From Alectryocaccomicrobium faecavium (lineage in GTDB: Bacteria > Bacillota > Clostridia > Christensenellales > Aristaeellaceae), in NCBI GenBank assembly GCA_018713425.1, contig DVOT01000262.1, positions 1-23,720 of the forward strand: DNA of 23,720 bases. The letters are read 5' to 3'. Both the position numbers and the translations under genes were made by a program. Below, one piece after another: positions 8,601-16,317 of the stretch. The notes under the pieces are model-generated. The model did no database searches. It saw only the letters and a program-made list of their open reading frames with translations, and was not told the origin of the DNA. Positions within the stretch are counted from its first letter, which is position 1. Each line of letters begins with the position of its first letter.

Positions 8601-10009
8601 GCGTCTCCCTCATCTCCCCGCCGCCGCACCACGACATCTATTCTATTGAAGACCTCGCCGAACTCATCTACGACCTGCAATGCGCCAACGAGGAAGCGCG
8701 CGTCACCGTCAAGCTCGTCTCCTCGGGCGGCGTGGGCACCATCGCCAGCGGCGTGGCCAAGGCTGGAGCCAAGGGCATCCTCATCTCCGGCGGCGAGGGC
8801 GGCACCGGGGCCGCGCCGGTGAGCAGCATCCACCACGCGGGTTTGCCCTGGGAGATCGGCCTGGCCGAGGCGCACCAGGTGCTCTGCCGCAACGACCTGC
8901 GCCAATGCGTCACGCTGGAAACGGATGGCAAGCTGATGAGCGGCCACGACGTGGCCGTCGCCCTGCTGCTGGGCGCGGAGGAGTTTGGATTCGCCACCGC
9001 GCCGCTCGTCGCCATGGGCTGCCGCATGATGCGCGTTTGCCATCTGGGCACTTGTCCCTTCGGCATCGCCACGCAGAATCCCCAGCTGCGCAAGCGCTTC
9101 GTTGGCAAGCCGGAATACGTGGAGCGCTTCATGCTCTTTATCGCTGGACAACTGCGCGAGATCATGGCGCGGCTGGGCGCGCGCACGGTGGAAGAGCTCG
9201 TGGGCCGCGCCGACCTGCTCAAGGAGAAGGAGGGCGCGCCCATCGATCTTTCCGCGCTGCTCGGCTTTTCTCGCAACACTTGCTGCCGCCCGGGGTGCGC
9301 TTACGACCTGCATTTGGAGAATCGCGCCGACAAGCGCCGGCAGCGCGCGCTTTCCACCGCCGACCGCGCCTTTGGCGCGACGCTAAAGGGCGAGGCGGAT
9401 ATCGAAGTTCACGGCTGCGGCGGGCAGGCGTTTGGCGCGTTCTTGCGGCAGGGGCAGAAGATCACGCTGCGCGGCGAGGCCAACGACTACCTGGGCAAGG
9501 GCCTCTCCGGCGGCACGCTGGCGGTGCGCCCGCCCGAGGGCGCGCGGTGGAGCGACGGCGACGCGCTCATTGGCAACGTGGCCCTCTACGGCGCGACCAG
9601 CGGCGCGGCCTACATAGCCGGCGCGGCGGGCGAGCGCTTCTGCGTGCGCAATTCCGGCGCGGCGGCCGTGGCCGAGGGCGTGGGCGACCACGGCTGCGAG
9701 TACATGACCGGCGGACGCGCGGCCATCCTCGGCCCCGTGGGCGACAACTTCGCCGCGGGCATGTCCGGCGGCGTAGCCTACGTGCTGGACGAGGGCGATA
9801 CCCTCGCGCGGCGCATCCACGCCGGAGCGCTGGAGATCGGCCCTGTAACTGGCGCGTGGGCGGAGGAACTGAAGGGCATGCTGCAAGCGCACGCGCGCCT
9901 GACCGGCTCGCCCAAGGCGGCGTCCTTGCTTTCGCGCTGGGAAAAAGCGCTGCCGGCGTTCAAAATGGTCATCCCCACAGAATACAAGCGCGCGATGGGA
10001 GGAAGGTAA
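5699..10009 (+). CDS. gltB: Glutamate synthase (NADPH) large subunit
   Basis: This 1436-residue subunit moves the glutamine amide to 2-oxoglutarate, giving two glutamates. The ATG at 5699 was chosen over the upstream in-frame ATG at 5678 because GGAGG precedes it closely and because it gives a 16-residue propeptide before the nucleophile Cys17 (HESCGVG), as in the family. Domains in order are the Ntn amidotransferase (about 17-420), a central domain, the FMN-binding synthase domain (GGVGTIASG, SGGEGGTGAAP) and the C-terminal beta-helix with repeated glycines. The 3Fe-4S ligands are Cys1108, Cys1114 and Cys1119 in CRMMRVCHLGTC. It is a little shorter than typical (about 1500). It lies 17 bp after the ANTAR gene and 3 bp before gltD. 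Confidence 0.98.
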   Translation: MTTAYPLYDPQMEHESCGVGAVIDLRAQATHRTVSDALTIVERLAHRAGSDATGTTGDGVGILTRLPHALFARWAAEAGVSLGGEGEYAVGMFFLPDDEIAVENICRIFDSLAAAEGLRVLLWRDVPCHPELLGALARRSMPRIRQCFLARPRDAACEEAFDRRLYILRRQFEKQQTDAYVCSLSCRTIVYKGMMLVTQLRAFYDDLQSEDYVSPLAMVHSRFSTNTFPSWAKAHPQRLLLHNGEINTIRGNFDRMHAREETMRSPLLGEEMRRVLPAVQPGGSDSQMLDNTLEFLYMSGMPLPLAGMALLPEPWQGQAEKTPWRDLYRYYATMMEPWDGPAAILYSDGDVVCASLDRNGLRPLRCALTDEGRLILSSEAGALFEESAHIVRRWRLTSGGILVANVKTGELLENGAVKARFAAQRPYSEWTRGILRLKDVTGPVAPAAPLGEEERARLCAAFGYAHEDIEDMILPMAANGVEPTASMGADEPLAALSKAHPPLFSYFKQRFAQVTNPPIDAIREKVKTDQSIYIGDDGNLLDPAAENCRVIELDSPILTAEELERIRGLRHPDFRVRTISLLYPRARSLQSALEGLFSACDRACREGGNIVVLSDRGLDEEHLAIPSLLAVSALEQHLVREKKRTAVSVLLESGEPRDVHQLAMLIGFGARAVNPYLAHECVQALCEGGRIDKSPAQAIADYDQALSFGVLKVASKMGVSTLQAYQSAQLFEAVGLDAALVDAYFTNTPHYLGGANLSRIEADSRYHHDRAFFDPTGGGALPSVGRHRLRSGEGAEEHLYSPEVIHTLQQAVWNDDRALFDRYAAMVEEDGPRTIRSLLTFRYECCKPVPLEEVEPAESIVRRFKTGAMSYGSISREAHECMALAMNHLGGKSNSGEGGELPERFGTARNSAIKQVASGRFGVTRDYLLSAKEIQIKMAQGAKPGEGGHLPGAKVTEDVAKTRCSTPGVSLISPPPHHDIYSIEDLAELIYDLQCANEEARVTVKLVSSGGVGTIASGVAKAGAKGILISGGEGGTGAAPVSSIHHAGLPWEIGLAEAHQVLCRNDLRQCVTLETDGKLMSGHDVAVALLLGAEEFGFATAPLVAMGCRMMRVCHLGTCPFGIATQNPQLRKRFVGKPEYVERFMLFIAGQLREIMARLGARTVEELVGRADLLKEKEGAPIDLSALLGFSRNTCCRPGCAYDLHLENRADKRRQRALSTADRAFGATLKGEADIEVHGCGGQAFGAFLRQGQKITLRGEANDYLGKGLSGGTLAVRPPEGARWSDGDALIGNVALYGATSGAAYIAGAAGERFCVRNSGAAAVAEGVGDHGCEYMTGGRAAILGPVGDNFAAGMSGGVAYVLDEGDTLARRIHAGALEIGPVTGAWAEELKGMLQAHARLTGSPKAASLLSRWEKALPAFKMVIPTEYKRAMGGR

Positions 10010-10012
10010 CAC

Positions 10013-11425
10013 ATGGGCAAGGCGACGGGTTTTCTGGAATACTCCCGCGTGGAGGAGCCCTTCCGCCCGGAGGCGGAGCGGCTGAAGGACTTTGCGTATC
10101 TGCATGCGGCGCTTCCCGCGCAGGCGCGGCGCGAACAGGCCGCGCGCTGCATGAATTGCGGCGTGCCCTTCTGCCAGTCGAACTACGGCTGCCCGCTGCA
10201 CAACCGCGTTCCCGAGTGGAACGACCTGTTGTATCAGGGCCGGACGCGGGAGGCGCTGCAAAGGCTGCTCGTCACCGCGCCGTTTCCCGAGTTCACCGGC
10301 CGGGTCTGCCCGCAATTGTGCGAAAAGGCCTGCATGCTCGGGGATGACGCCACCACCAACCGCGATAACGAGCTCTATCTCGTCGAAGAGGGCTTTCGCA
10401 ACGGCTGGATCGCGCCCCGCGTGCCCGCGCGCCGCACGGACAGGCGCGTGGCCGTGGTGGGCAGCGGCCCGGCGGGACTGGCGGCGGCAGACCTATTGAA
10501 CCGCCTCGGCCACCGCGTGACGGTCGTCGAGCGCGCCGACCGCCCAGGCGGACTGCTCATGTACGGCATTCCCAATATGAAGCTGCCCAAGGAGGTTGTC
10601 GCCCGCCGCGTCGGCCTGATGAAAGCGGAAGGCGTGGAATTTCGCCTGAATACCGAGGCTGATGCTTCGCTGCGCGCGGACTTCGACGCGGTGCTCCTCT
10701 GCGGCGGCGCGCGGCGCGCCCGGCGGCTAAGCGTGCCCGGCGAAGAGGCCAAGGGCGTGACGTTGGCCGTGGACTACCTCAGCGAAGCCACCCGCGCCCT
10801 GTTGGAAGGCCGCGCGAGCGCGCTCGACGCGCGGGGCAAGGATGTGCTCGTGGTCGGCGGCGGCGATACCGGCAATGACTGCGTCGGCACCTGCCTCCGG
10901 CAGGGCTGTAAGTCCGTCACGCAACTGGAAATGCTGCCCGCCCCGCCCGCGCAGCGGACAAAAAACAACCCCTGGCCCGAATGGCCGCGCGTTTTGCGCA
11001 CGGACTACGGCCAGAGGGAGGCAATCGCCGCGCAGGGCAGGGATCCGCGCCTGTTCGAGACCACCGTAGAGCGCGTCCTTGCCGGTGAAAATGGCCATGT
11101 CTGCGCCGTGGAGACGGTGCGCGTCTCGCGCGGGGCGGATGGCCGCCTGCATCCCATCGAGGGCACGCGCCGCACGCTACCCTGCCAGCTTTTGCTCATC
11201 GCCGCCGGCTTCGTCGGCTGCGAGGCGGAGATGGCCGAACGCTTCCACTTCTCCCTGAACGCCCGCAACCTCCCCGATATCCCCGCCGCTGCCCACGCGC
11301 TCGCCCCCGGCCTTTTCGCCGCCGGCGATATGCGCACCGGCCAATCGCTGGTGGTGCGCGCCCTCGCCGATGGCCGCGCCGCCGCCAGGGAAGTGCATCG
11401 CTGGCTCGGTGTAGTGGAACGCTGA
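10013..11425 (+). CDS. gltD: Glutamate synthase (NADPH) small subunit
   Basis: This 470-residue flavoprotein takes electrons from NADPH and passes them through FAD and 4Fe-4S clusters to GltB. The N-terminal cysteine clusters are visible as Cys46, Cys49, Cys54 and Cys60, then CPQLCEKAC. The FAD dinucleotide fold is GSGPAG at 150-155 and the NADPH fold is GGGDTG at 282-287. The C-terminal FAD contact appears as FAAGDMRTGQSLV. Only three bases separate it from gltB and its Shine-Dalgarno GGGAGGAAGG lies within the gltB end, so the two are translated together. A terminator-like hairpin follows. Confidence 0.97.
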   Translation: MGKATGFLEYSRVEEPFRPEAERLKDFAYLHAALPAQARREQAARCMNCGVPFCQSNYGCPLHNRVPEWNDLLYQGRTREALQRLLVTAPFPEFTGRVCPQLCEKACMLGDDATTNRDNELYLVEEGFRNGWIAPRVPARRTDRRVAVVGSGPAGLAAADLLNRLGHRVTVVERADRPGGLLMYGIPNMKLPKEVVARRVGLMKAEGVEFRLNTEADASLRADFDAVLLCGGARRARRLSVPGEEAKGVTLAVDYLSEATRALLEGRASALDARGKDVLVVGGGDTGNDCVGTCLRQGCKSVTQLEMLPAPPAQRTKNNPWPEWPRVLRTDYGQREAIAAQGRDPRLFETTVERVLAGENGHVCAVETVRVSRGADGRLHPIEGTRRTLPCQLLLIAAGFVGCEAEMAERFHFSLNARNLPDIPAAAHALAPGLFAAGDMRTGQSLVVRALADGRAAAREVHRWLGVVER

Positions 11426-11453
11426 CGGCCATTATACGACCGAGAACACGGAC

Positions 11454-11507
11454 AAAGACGCCCGGATGTGCGCGCTAACGCACGTTCTGGCGTCTTTTCT
11501 GTTTTTT
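11454..11507 (+). terminator. Terminator or attenuator hairpin between gltD and amt
   Basis: AAAGACGCC (11454-11462) pairs with GGCGTCTTT (11489-11497). The stem continues after one mismatch through GGAT/GTTC and GTGCG/CGCAC to a six-base loop CGCTAA (11473-11478), and is followed by TCTGTTTTTT. It would end the glnA-gltD transcript or, with regulated read-through, govern amt. No convincing sigma-A promoter was seen between it and the amt ATG at 11537, which favours an attenuator role. Confidence 0.8.
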
Positions 11508-11536
11508 ATAGATAGTATCATTCAGGGGGGAATTCT

Positions 11537-13240
11537 ATGTTTTCTGGCGTCAACACAATGTGGGTTCTGGTCGGTTCAGCGCTCGTGTTTTTCATGCAGG
11601 CAGGCTTCTCAATGTGTGAAGCAGGCTTTACCCGCGCAAAGAATACCGGTAACATTTTGATGAAGAACCTTATGGACTTCTGCATCGGTACGCCCTGTTT
11701 CTGGTTGATCGGGTTTGGCCTCATGTTCGGGGCGGGCGGCGCGCTCATTGGCTGGATAGACCCCGGCATCGCCAGGGATTACAGCCACCTGCTGCCCGAC
11801 GGGGTGCCGCTGTGGGCCTTTGCCATTTTCCAGACGGTCTTCTGCGCTACTTCGGCCACCATCGTTTCAGGGGCGATGGCCGAACGCACGAAGTTTAGCG
11901 CTTATTGCATCTATTCTGCCTGCATCTCCATTTTCATCTACCCGATCTCGGGCCACTGGATCTGGGGTGGAGGCTGGTTGAGCCAGCTTGGATTCCATGA
12001 TTTTGCTGGCTCCACGGCGGTGCACATGGTCGGCGGCATCTGTGCTCTCATCGGCGCGAAGATGCTTGGCCCCCGCCTCGGCAAGTACGGCAAGGATGGC
12101 AAACCGCACGCCATTCTCGGGCACAACCTGACCTTTGCGGCGCTGGGTGTGTTTATCCTCTGGTTCTGCTGGTTTGGCTTCAATGGCGCTTCCACTGTGG
12201 CGATGGACACAGATGCCACTATTGAGAGTGCTAGCCTCATTTTCTTCAATACCAACTTGTCCGCGGCGGTCGCCTGCTGCGCGACGCTCGTCTTTACCTG
12301 GATTCGCTACGGCAAGCCCGACGTCTCTATGACCTATAACGCCGCTCTTGCTGGTTTGGTGGGCGTTACCGCCGGCTGTGACGCAGTCTCGCCGTTGGGC
12401 GCGGCAATCATGGGGGCGGTGTTCGGCATTGTGATCGTGCTGGCGGTCGAGTTTTTCGACAAGGTCGCCAAGATAGACGATCCCGTTGGCGCCATCTCGG
12501 TACACGGCGTCTGCGGCGCGCTGGGCACTGTGATGACCGGCCTGTTCGCCACCGGCGTTTCCACGGAAAAAGGCCTCTTCTATGGCGGCGGCTTTCACTT
12601 GCTTGGCACACAGTTGCTGGGAGTTCTCAGCGTGGTGGCTTACGTGACCGTGGTCATCACCATCGTCTTTGCCATCATCAAAAAGACCATCGGGCTGCGC
12701 GTGGATGCAGAGGACGAGATCGCCGGACTAGACGTCACAGAGCACGGCCTTTTGTCCGCCTATGCTGGCTTTTCCATGCTGCCTGAACCGATCGCGGATG
12801 TAACCGCAACGGCCGTTGAGGGCGATACGCCAGTTGCGGAAGCGGTTCCTGTCAAAAAAATGCCGACTTTCAGCGATGACAGGCGCAAGCTCACCAAAGT
12901 GGAGATTATCTGCAAAGAATCGCGGTTGGAAGCACTCAAAAACGCCATGACTGCCATCGGCATCACCGGCATGACTGTATCCCATGTGATGGGCTGTGGG
13001 GCCCAGAAGGGAAAGCCTGAGTACTACCGCGGCATTCCCGTCGAAGCGACGCTGCTTCCCAAAGTGCAGGTGGACATCGTCGTAAGCAAGGTGCCTGTGC
13101 GCAGTGTCATCGACACCGCTAAGAAGGTGCTCTATACCGGCCATATTGGCGATGGAAAAATCTTCGTCTATGATGTGGAAAACGCGATTAAGGTGCGCAC
13201 TGGCGAAGAAGGCTATGACGCGCTACAGGATGTTGAGTAA
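11537..13240 (+). CDS. amt: Ammonium transporter fused to a PII signalling domain
   Basis: This 567-residue membrane protein has an Amt/MEP/Rh channel of about 410 residues with many hydrophobic segments. It includes HDFAGSTAVH, which carries the substrate-site Asp and first pore His, and SVHGVCGALG with the second pore His. A cytoplasmic linker follows, and residues about 451-567 are a PII (GlnB/GlnK) domain. The PII part has ITGMTV, a T-loop GAQKGKPEYYRG, LLPKV, GDGKIFV and VRTGEEG, so ATP/2-oxoglutarate binding elements are kept. The residue aligned with the uridylylated Tyr51 of E. coli GlnB is Val502. Free PII normally plugs Amt from the cytoplasm. Here the gate would be tethered and not uridylylated. 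The start follows GGGGGG. No separate amt or glnK gene is present. Confidence 0.95.
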   Translation: MFSGVNTMWVLVGSALVFFMQAGFSMCEAGFTRAKNTGNILMKNLMDFCIGTPCFWLIGFGLMFGAGGALIGWIDPGIARDYSHLLPDGVPLWAFAIFQTVFCATSATIVSGAMAERTKFSAYCIYSACISIFIYPISGHWIWGGGWLSQLGFHDFAGSTAVHMVGGICALIGAKMLGPRLGKYGKDGKPHAILGHNLTFAALGVFILWFCWFGFNGASTVAMDTDATIESASLIFFNTNLSAAVACCATLVFTWIRYGKPDVSMTYNAALAGLVGVTAGCDAVSPLGAAIMGAVFGIVIVLAVEFFDKVAKIDDPVGAISVHGVCGALGTVMTGLFATGVSTEKGLFYGGGFHLLGTQLLGVLSVVAYVTVVITIVFAIIKKTIGLRVDAEDEIAGLDVTEHGLLSAYAGFSMLPEPIADVTATAVEGDTPVAEAVPVKKMPTFSDDRRKLTKVEIICKESRLEALKNAMTAIGITGMTVSHVMGCGAQKGKPEYYRGIPVEATLLPKVQVDIVVSKVPVRSVIDTAKKVLYTGHIGDGKIFVYDVENAIKVRTGEEGYDALQDVE

Positions 13241-13280
13241 CGCAGAAGCGATCCGCACAACAGCCGTGTTCAGGGATGCT

Positions 13281-13294
13281 GGGGAATGTTCCCC
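13281..13294 (+). terminator. Short hairpin after amt
   Basis: GGGGAA and TTCCCC form a tight hairpin about 40 bp after the amt stop codon. No U-tract follows, so a terminator role is weakly supported. The rest of 13241-13364 shows nothing recognisable. Confidence 0.3.
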
Positions 13295-13364
13295 ATCTCT
13301 TCGCCGCTAGAAAGGCGCATATAGATGGAAGAATTGCCGGATTCCGTGATCGCGTTTTAAGCAA

Positions 13365-13410
13365 AAACAATCCGAACCCATCTCCAATCAGAGATGGGTT
13401 CGGATTGTTT
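13365..13410 (-). terminator. Long perfect hairpin, tRNA-Leu terminator
   Basis: A perfect 20-bp stem (13365-13384 with 13391-13410) encloses a six-base loop. On the minus strand it follows the tRNA 3' end directly and is followed by GTTTTTGC, as in an intrinsic terminator. On the plus strand there is no good U-tract, but it may still help block read-through from amt. Confidence 0.85.
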
Positions 13411-13414
13411 GGTT

Positions 13415-13497
13415 TGGTGCGGCAGATGGGACTTGAACCCATACGCTCGCGCACACGCCCCTCAAACGTGCCTGTCTGCCGATTCCAGCACTGCCGC
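13415..13497 (-). tRNA. tRNA-Leu (GAG)
   Basis: The minus strand folds as a class II tRNA. The acceptor GCGGCAG (5') pairs with CTGCCGC (3'), followed by discriminator A and encoded CCA. The anticodon stem CACGT/GCGTG holds the loop TTGAGGG with anticodon GAG, which reads CUC and CUU leucine codons. A long variable arm (TGCGCGAGCG region) and the T loop GTTCAAGTC are present. Length is 83 nt including CCA. Confidence 0.95.
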
Positions 13498-13509
13498 GCG
13501 AACAGATAT

Positions 13510-13538
13510 ATTATACCGGTTTACAAAGGCCTTGTCAA
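13510..13538 (-). promoter_or_regulatory. tRNA-Leu promoter
   Basis: On the minus strand, perfect TTGACA (13533-13538) and perfect TATAAT (13510-13515) are separated by 17 bases. The tRNA 5' end at 13497 is about 6 bases beyond the expected start, as usual for stable RNA genes. Confidence 0.93.
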
Positions 13539-13570
13539 TGCGCCGTCGTAAAAAAACGGTTAAACAATTT

Positions 13571-13595
13571 GCGGAGGCCGTTTCGCGGCCTCCGC
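13571..13595 (-). terminator. Terminator-like hairpin after the pncB operon
   Basis: GCGGAGGCCG (13571-13580) and CGGCCTCCGC (13586-13595) make a 10-bp GC-rich stem with a 5-base loop, 17 bases past the pncB stop on the minus strand. The sequence beyond it is AAATTGTTT and then a run of seven T about 13 bases later, so the U-tract is not ideally placed. Confidence 0.65.
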
Positions 13596-13612
13596 GTATC
13601 CACTGAGAGCGA

Positions 13613-15058
13613 TTACTTTTGGGCCTGCACGGTTTCCACGCCGTGCTTGAGCATGGATTGCTTGAGCATCCACAGCTCGTCGGACAGGTCGACCTTATAG
13701 CGGTGCGGGTTGAGCAGGCGCTTGTACTGGTCCCAGAATGTGGCGAGATCTTCGCGGCAATGCGCCTGAATCTCCAGCAGCGAGGGAGACTGATACACCT
13801 GCTCGCCATCCACGAACACGGGAACCAGCAGCTTCTTCATGGTGTAATTCGAAAGCGTCATGGTCTTCCAGGTATCCACGGGGTCAAATAGGGTGAGCGG
13901 CTGCGCGGGATCGAAGCGCTCGTGGTCGAGCGCGATCAGGTCGGCGACGGCCATGCCATCCCCGTCGTACACGCGATAGAGCATCTTCACGCCCGGGTTG
14001 GTGATCTTGGCCGGGTTTTCGCTGATCTTGATCTTGGGCACATAATGCCCGTCGACCAATTCGGCGCTCAGCTTGTACACGCCGCCCAGCGCCGGGCAGT
14101 CCGCGCTGGTGATCAGCTTGGTGCCCACGCCCCAGATGTCGATGCACGCGCCCTGCAGCTTGAGATCGCGAATGAGCATTTCGTCCAGATCGCCGGAAGC
14201 GCAGATCTTCGCCTCCGGGAACCCGGCCTCGTCGAGCATGCGGCGGGCTTCGCGGCTCAGATAGGCCAGATCGCCGGAATCCAGGCGGATGCCCGCCGGT
14301 TCATAGCCCTGCGCGCGCAGCTCGCGGAACACGGTGATGGCGTTGGGCATGCCGCTCTTGAGCGTGTCGTAGGTATCCACCAGCAAAAGGCAACTGGTGG
14401 GGAAGAACTTCGCGTAGGCGCGGAAGGCGTCCAACTCGGTGGGAAAGCTCATCACCCAGCTATGCGCGTGCGTGCCCTTGATGGGGATGCCGAACATTTC
14501 GCCCGTGAGCACGTTGCTGGTGGCGTCGCAGCCGCCGATGATGGCCGCGCGCGCGCCATAGATGCCCGCGTCCGGCCCCTGCGCGCGCCGCAGCCCGAAT
14601 TCTAGGATGCTGCCGCCCTGCGCGGCCTGCACCACGCGGCTGGCCTTGGTGGCGATGAGCGTTTGGTGGTTGATGATGTTGAGCAGCGCGGTTTCGATGA
14701 GCTGCGCCTCGAAGATCGGCGCGCTCACGCGGATCAGCGGCTCGCCGGGGAACACGATGGTGCCCTCGGGCACGGCGTAAATATCGCCCGTGAAGCGGAA
14801 ATCGCGCAGCGCCGCGATGAACTGCGCGTCGAACAGGTTCAGGGACGTGAGGTAGCTGAGCGCGTCCTCATCGAAGCGCAGGTTTTTTATGTAGTCGATG
14901 AGCTGCTCCAACCCAGCCATGATGGCGTATTGCGTGACGTCCCCCGTGTTGCGATAGAACATATCGAACACGGCGCGGTTGTTGCGCATGCCGCACTTCT
15001 GGTAGCCATACATCATGGTGAGCTGGTAAAGATCCGTCAGCATGGTAAGATTGCGCAT
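13613..15058 (-). CDS. pncB: Nicotinate phosphoribosyltransferase
   Basis: This 481-residue enzyme converts nicotinate, PRPP and ATP to nicotinate mononucleotide in NAD salvage. The N-terminus MLTDLYQLTMMYGY is typical of the family, as are FGLRRAQGPD and the phosphate-binding RLDSGDLAYL. GTHAHSW contains His197/His199, the region of the phosphorylated active-site His. A nicotinamide-specific enzyme (NAMPT) is less likely given the start motif. The ATG is two bases after the lgt stop codon, with its Shine-Dalgarno (AGAAGG) inside the lgt end, so it is probably translationally coupled. It is the last gene of the minus-strand operon Dabb, lgt, pncB. Confidence 0.95.
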   Translation of the reverse strand: MRNLTMLTDLYQLTMMYGYQKCGMRNNRAVFDMFYRNTGDVTQYAIMAGLEQLIDYIKNLRFDEDALSYLTSLNLFDAQFIAALRDFRFTGDIYAVPEGTIVFPGEPLIRVSAPIFEAQLIETALLNIINHQTLIATKASRVVQAAQGGSILEFGLRRAQGPDAGIYGARAAIIGGCDATSNVLTGEMFGIPIKGTHAHSWVMSFPTELDAFRAYAKFFPTSCLLLVDTYDTLKSGMPNAITVFRELRAQGYEPAGIRLDSGDLAYLSREARRMLDEAGFPEAKICASGDLDEMLIRDLKLQGACIDIWGVGTKLITSADCPALGGVYKLSAELVDGHYVPKIKISENPAKITNPGVKMLYRVYDGDGMAVADLIALDHERFDPAQPLTLFDPVDTWKTMTLSNYTMKKLLVPVFVDGEQVYQSPSLLEIQAHCREDLATFWDQYKRLLNPHRYKVDLSDELWMLKQSMLKHGVETVQAQK

Positions 15059-15060
15059 GG

Positions 15061-15828
15061 TTATGCCTTCTTTCTGCTATGAAGCCATCGGATTGCAAAA
15101 TAGGCCGCGATCGCCAGCGCGATCAGCAGGCTCAAAAGTTGGGATACGCGGATGCCGCCCCAATACAGGCTGTCGCTGCGCAGGCCTTCCACCACGGCGC
15201 GCTCTACCGCGTACAGCAGCGCGTAGGCCAAAAACTCATCGCCCCGCTTGCGAAACCAGCCGCGCTTTTCTGCCAGCAACAAAAACAACACGATGAGGAA
15301 GCACCAGGCGGATTCGTAAAAGAATGTGGCCTGGAAATAGCCGCCTTCGCGCTCGATGTACACCGCGGCAGGGAAAAACTGCCAGGCGGGGTCGGTAACC
15401 GGGTTGCCATAGGCCTCTTGGTTGACGAAATTCCCCCAGCGGCCAATGCACTGGCCCAGCGCCAGCGCCGGCGCGGCCAGATCCGCCAATTGCATAAAGG
15501 GAATCTTCGCGTGCCGCGCGTAGAGAAACGCGCCCAGCATGCCCCCCAGCAGGCCGCCGTAGATGGCCAGCCCGCCGTCGCGCACACTCAGGATGCGATC
15601 CGGATGCGCGCTGTAGTAATCCCAGGAAAAAATCACGTAGTACGCCCGCGCGCACACCAGCGCCAGCGGCAGCGCGATGAGGATCAGGTTCACGGTGGTG
15701 TCCTTGGGCAGCGAGAAGCGCTTTTCGCGGCGCGCGCAAAGCAACATGCCCAGCGCTATGCCCAGCACGATCAATATGCCGTACCACTTTACCTCAATGC
15801 CAAAGACGCGAAACGCCACCGGATCCAT
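15061..15828 (-). CDS. lgt: Prolipoprotein diacylglyceryl transferase
   Basis: This 255-residue membrane enzyme transfers diacylglycerol from phosphatidylglycerol to the lipobox Cys of prolipoproteins. About seven hydrophobic segments are visible. The Lgt signature GRWGNFVNQEAYG holds Arg130, and WYGILIVLG and DGGLAIYGG match conserved regions. The start at 15828 (MDPVAF) is preferred because AAGGAGG lies ten bases upstream. The ATG at 15837 is practically on top of that site. It is 15 bp after the Dabb gene and 2 bp before pncB. Confidence 0.95.
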   Translation of the reverse strand: MDPVAFRVFGIEVKWYGILIVLGIALGMLLCARREKRFSLPKDTTVNLILIALPLALVCARAYYVIFSWDYYSAHPDRILSVRDGGLAIYGGLLGGMLGAFLYARHAKIPFMQLADLAAPALALGQCIGRWGNFVNQEAYGNPVTDPAWQFFPAAVYIEREGGYFQATFFYESAWCFLIVLFLLLAEKRGWFRKRGDEFLAYALLYAVERAVVEGLRSDSLYWGGIRVSQLLSLLIALAIAAYFAIRWLHSRKKA

Positions 15829-15843
15829 GAACCGCATCCCTCC

Positions 15844-16137
15844 TTACGCGCGCACTTCAAAATCGCAGGCCACCGAGCCCGAGCGCACCTCGTGCATGCG
15901 CCGCTTCACCGGTTGATGCACGGGATGATCCTGATACGCGTCGAACGCCGCGCGGTCCCGGAAGGTGGTCACCAGGGCGATGTCGTAAGAGCGCTCGCTG
16001 TGCAAAATGTCCGCTCCCGCCTCCAGGCTGAGCAGCCCGTCGATTTTGCCCACCATCTGATAGAATCCCTCCACCAGCGCCGGAATATCCTTTTTATATT
16101 CCGGTTTGATGGAAAACAACACAATATGCCGGATCAT
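15844..16137 (-). CDS. Dabb (stress-responsive alpha/beta barrel) domain protein
   Basis: This 97-residue protein begins with MIRHIVLFSIKP and has the Dabb pattern of a beta strand, helix, HSERSYDIALVTTF and a C-terminal HPVHQPV segment. Such small proteins form dimeric ferredoxin-like barrels. Most have no known activity, though some relatives are cyclases or oxygenases. The ATG at 16137 follows AAGGAGAGGG, while the open frame upstream (to 16266) overlaps the promoter and is not coding. It leads the operon with lgt and pncB. No functional link to these is evident. Confidence 0.88.
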   Translation of the reverse strand: MIRHIVLFSIKPEYKKDIPALVEGFYQMVGKIDGLLSLEAGADILHSERSYDIALVTTFRDRAAFDAYQDHPVHQPVKRRMHEVRSGSVACDFEVRA

Positions 16138-16188
16138 GGGTTTCCCTCTCCTTTCGCGGGCCCTCGCCGCCCGTGCAAGTTTTGCTTT

Positions 16189-16194
16189 ATTATA
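16189..16194 (-). promoter_or_regulatory. Extended -10 promoter of the Dabb-lgt-pncB operon
   Basis: TATAAT on the minus strand is preceded by TGG, giving an extended -10 element (TGGTATAAT). No good -35 box is found 16-18 bases upstream. The start would lie about 45 bp before the Dabb ATG. Confidence 0.65.
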
Positions 16195-16277
16195 CCACGC
16201 GCGCATCAAAACGGTGTGTACGCGCGTGAAATTCACGGTTAAAAGCGCCGCATTCCGGGTGCGCACGCGCTTTTTTG

Positions 16278-16317
16278 CCGCCCATACTTGACAAATCCGC
16301 GCTTTTCGGTATACTCA
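16278..16317 (+). repeat. 40-bp direct repeat, copy 1, containing a promoter
   Basis: These 40 bases recur unchanged at 16648-16687, 370 bp away. The unit contains TTGACA (16288-16293), a 16-base spacer and TATACT (16310-16315). This copy would transcribe the hairpin-rich segment that follows, from about 16322. Confidence 0.9.

Noticed and set aside
8680..10347. Open frame of 555 codons across gltB and gltD
   Set aside because: It is an alternate frame, rich in Arg, Gly and Ala, over two clearly real genes, and has no Shine-Dalgarno or domain.
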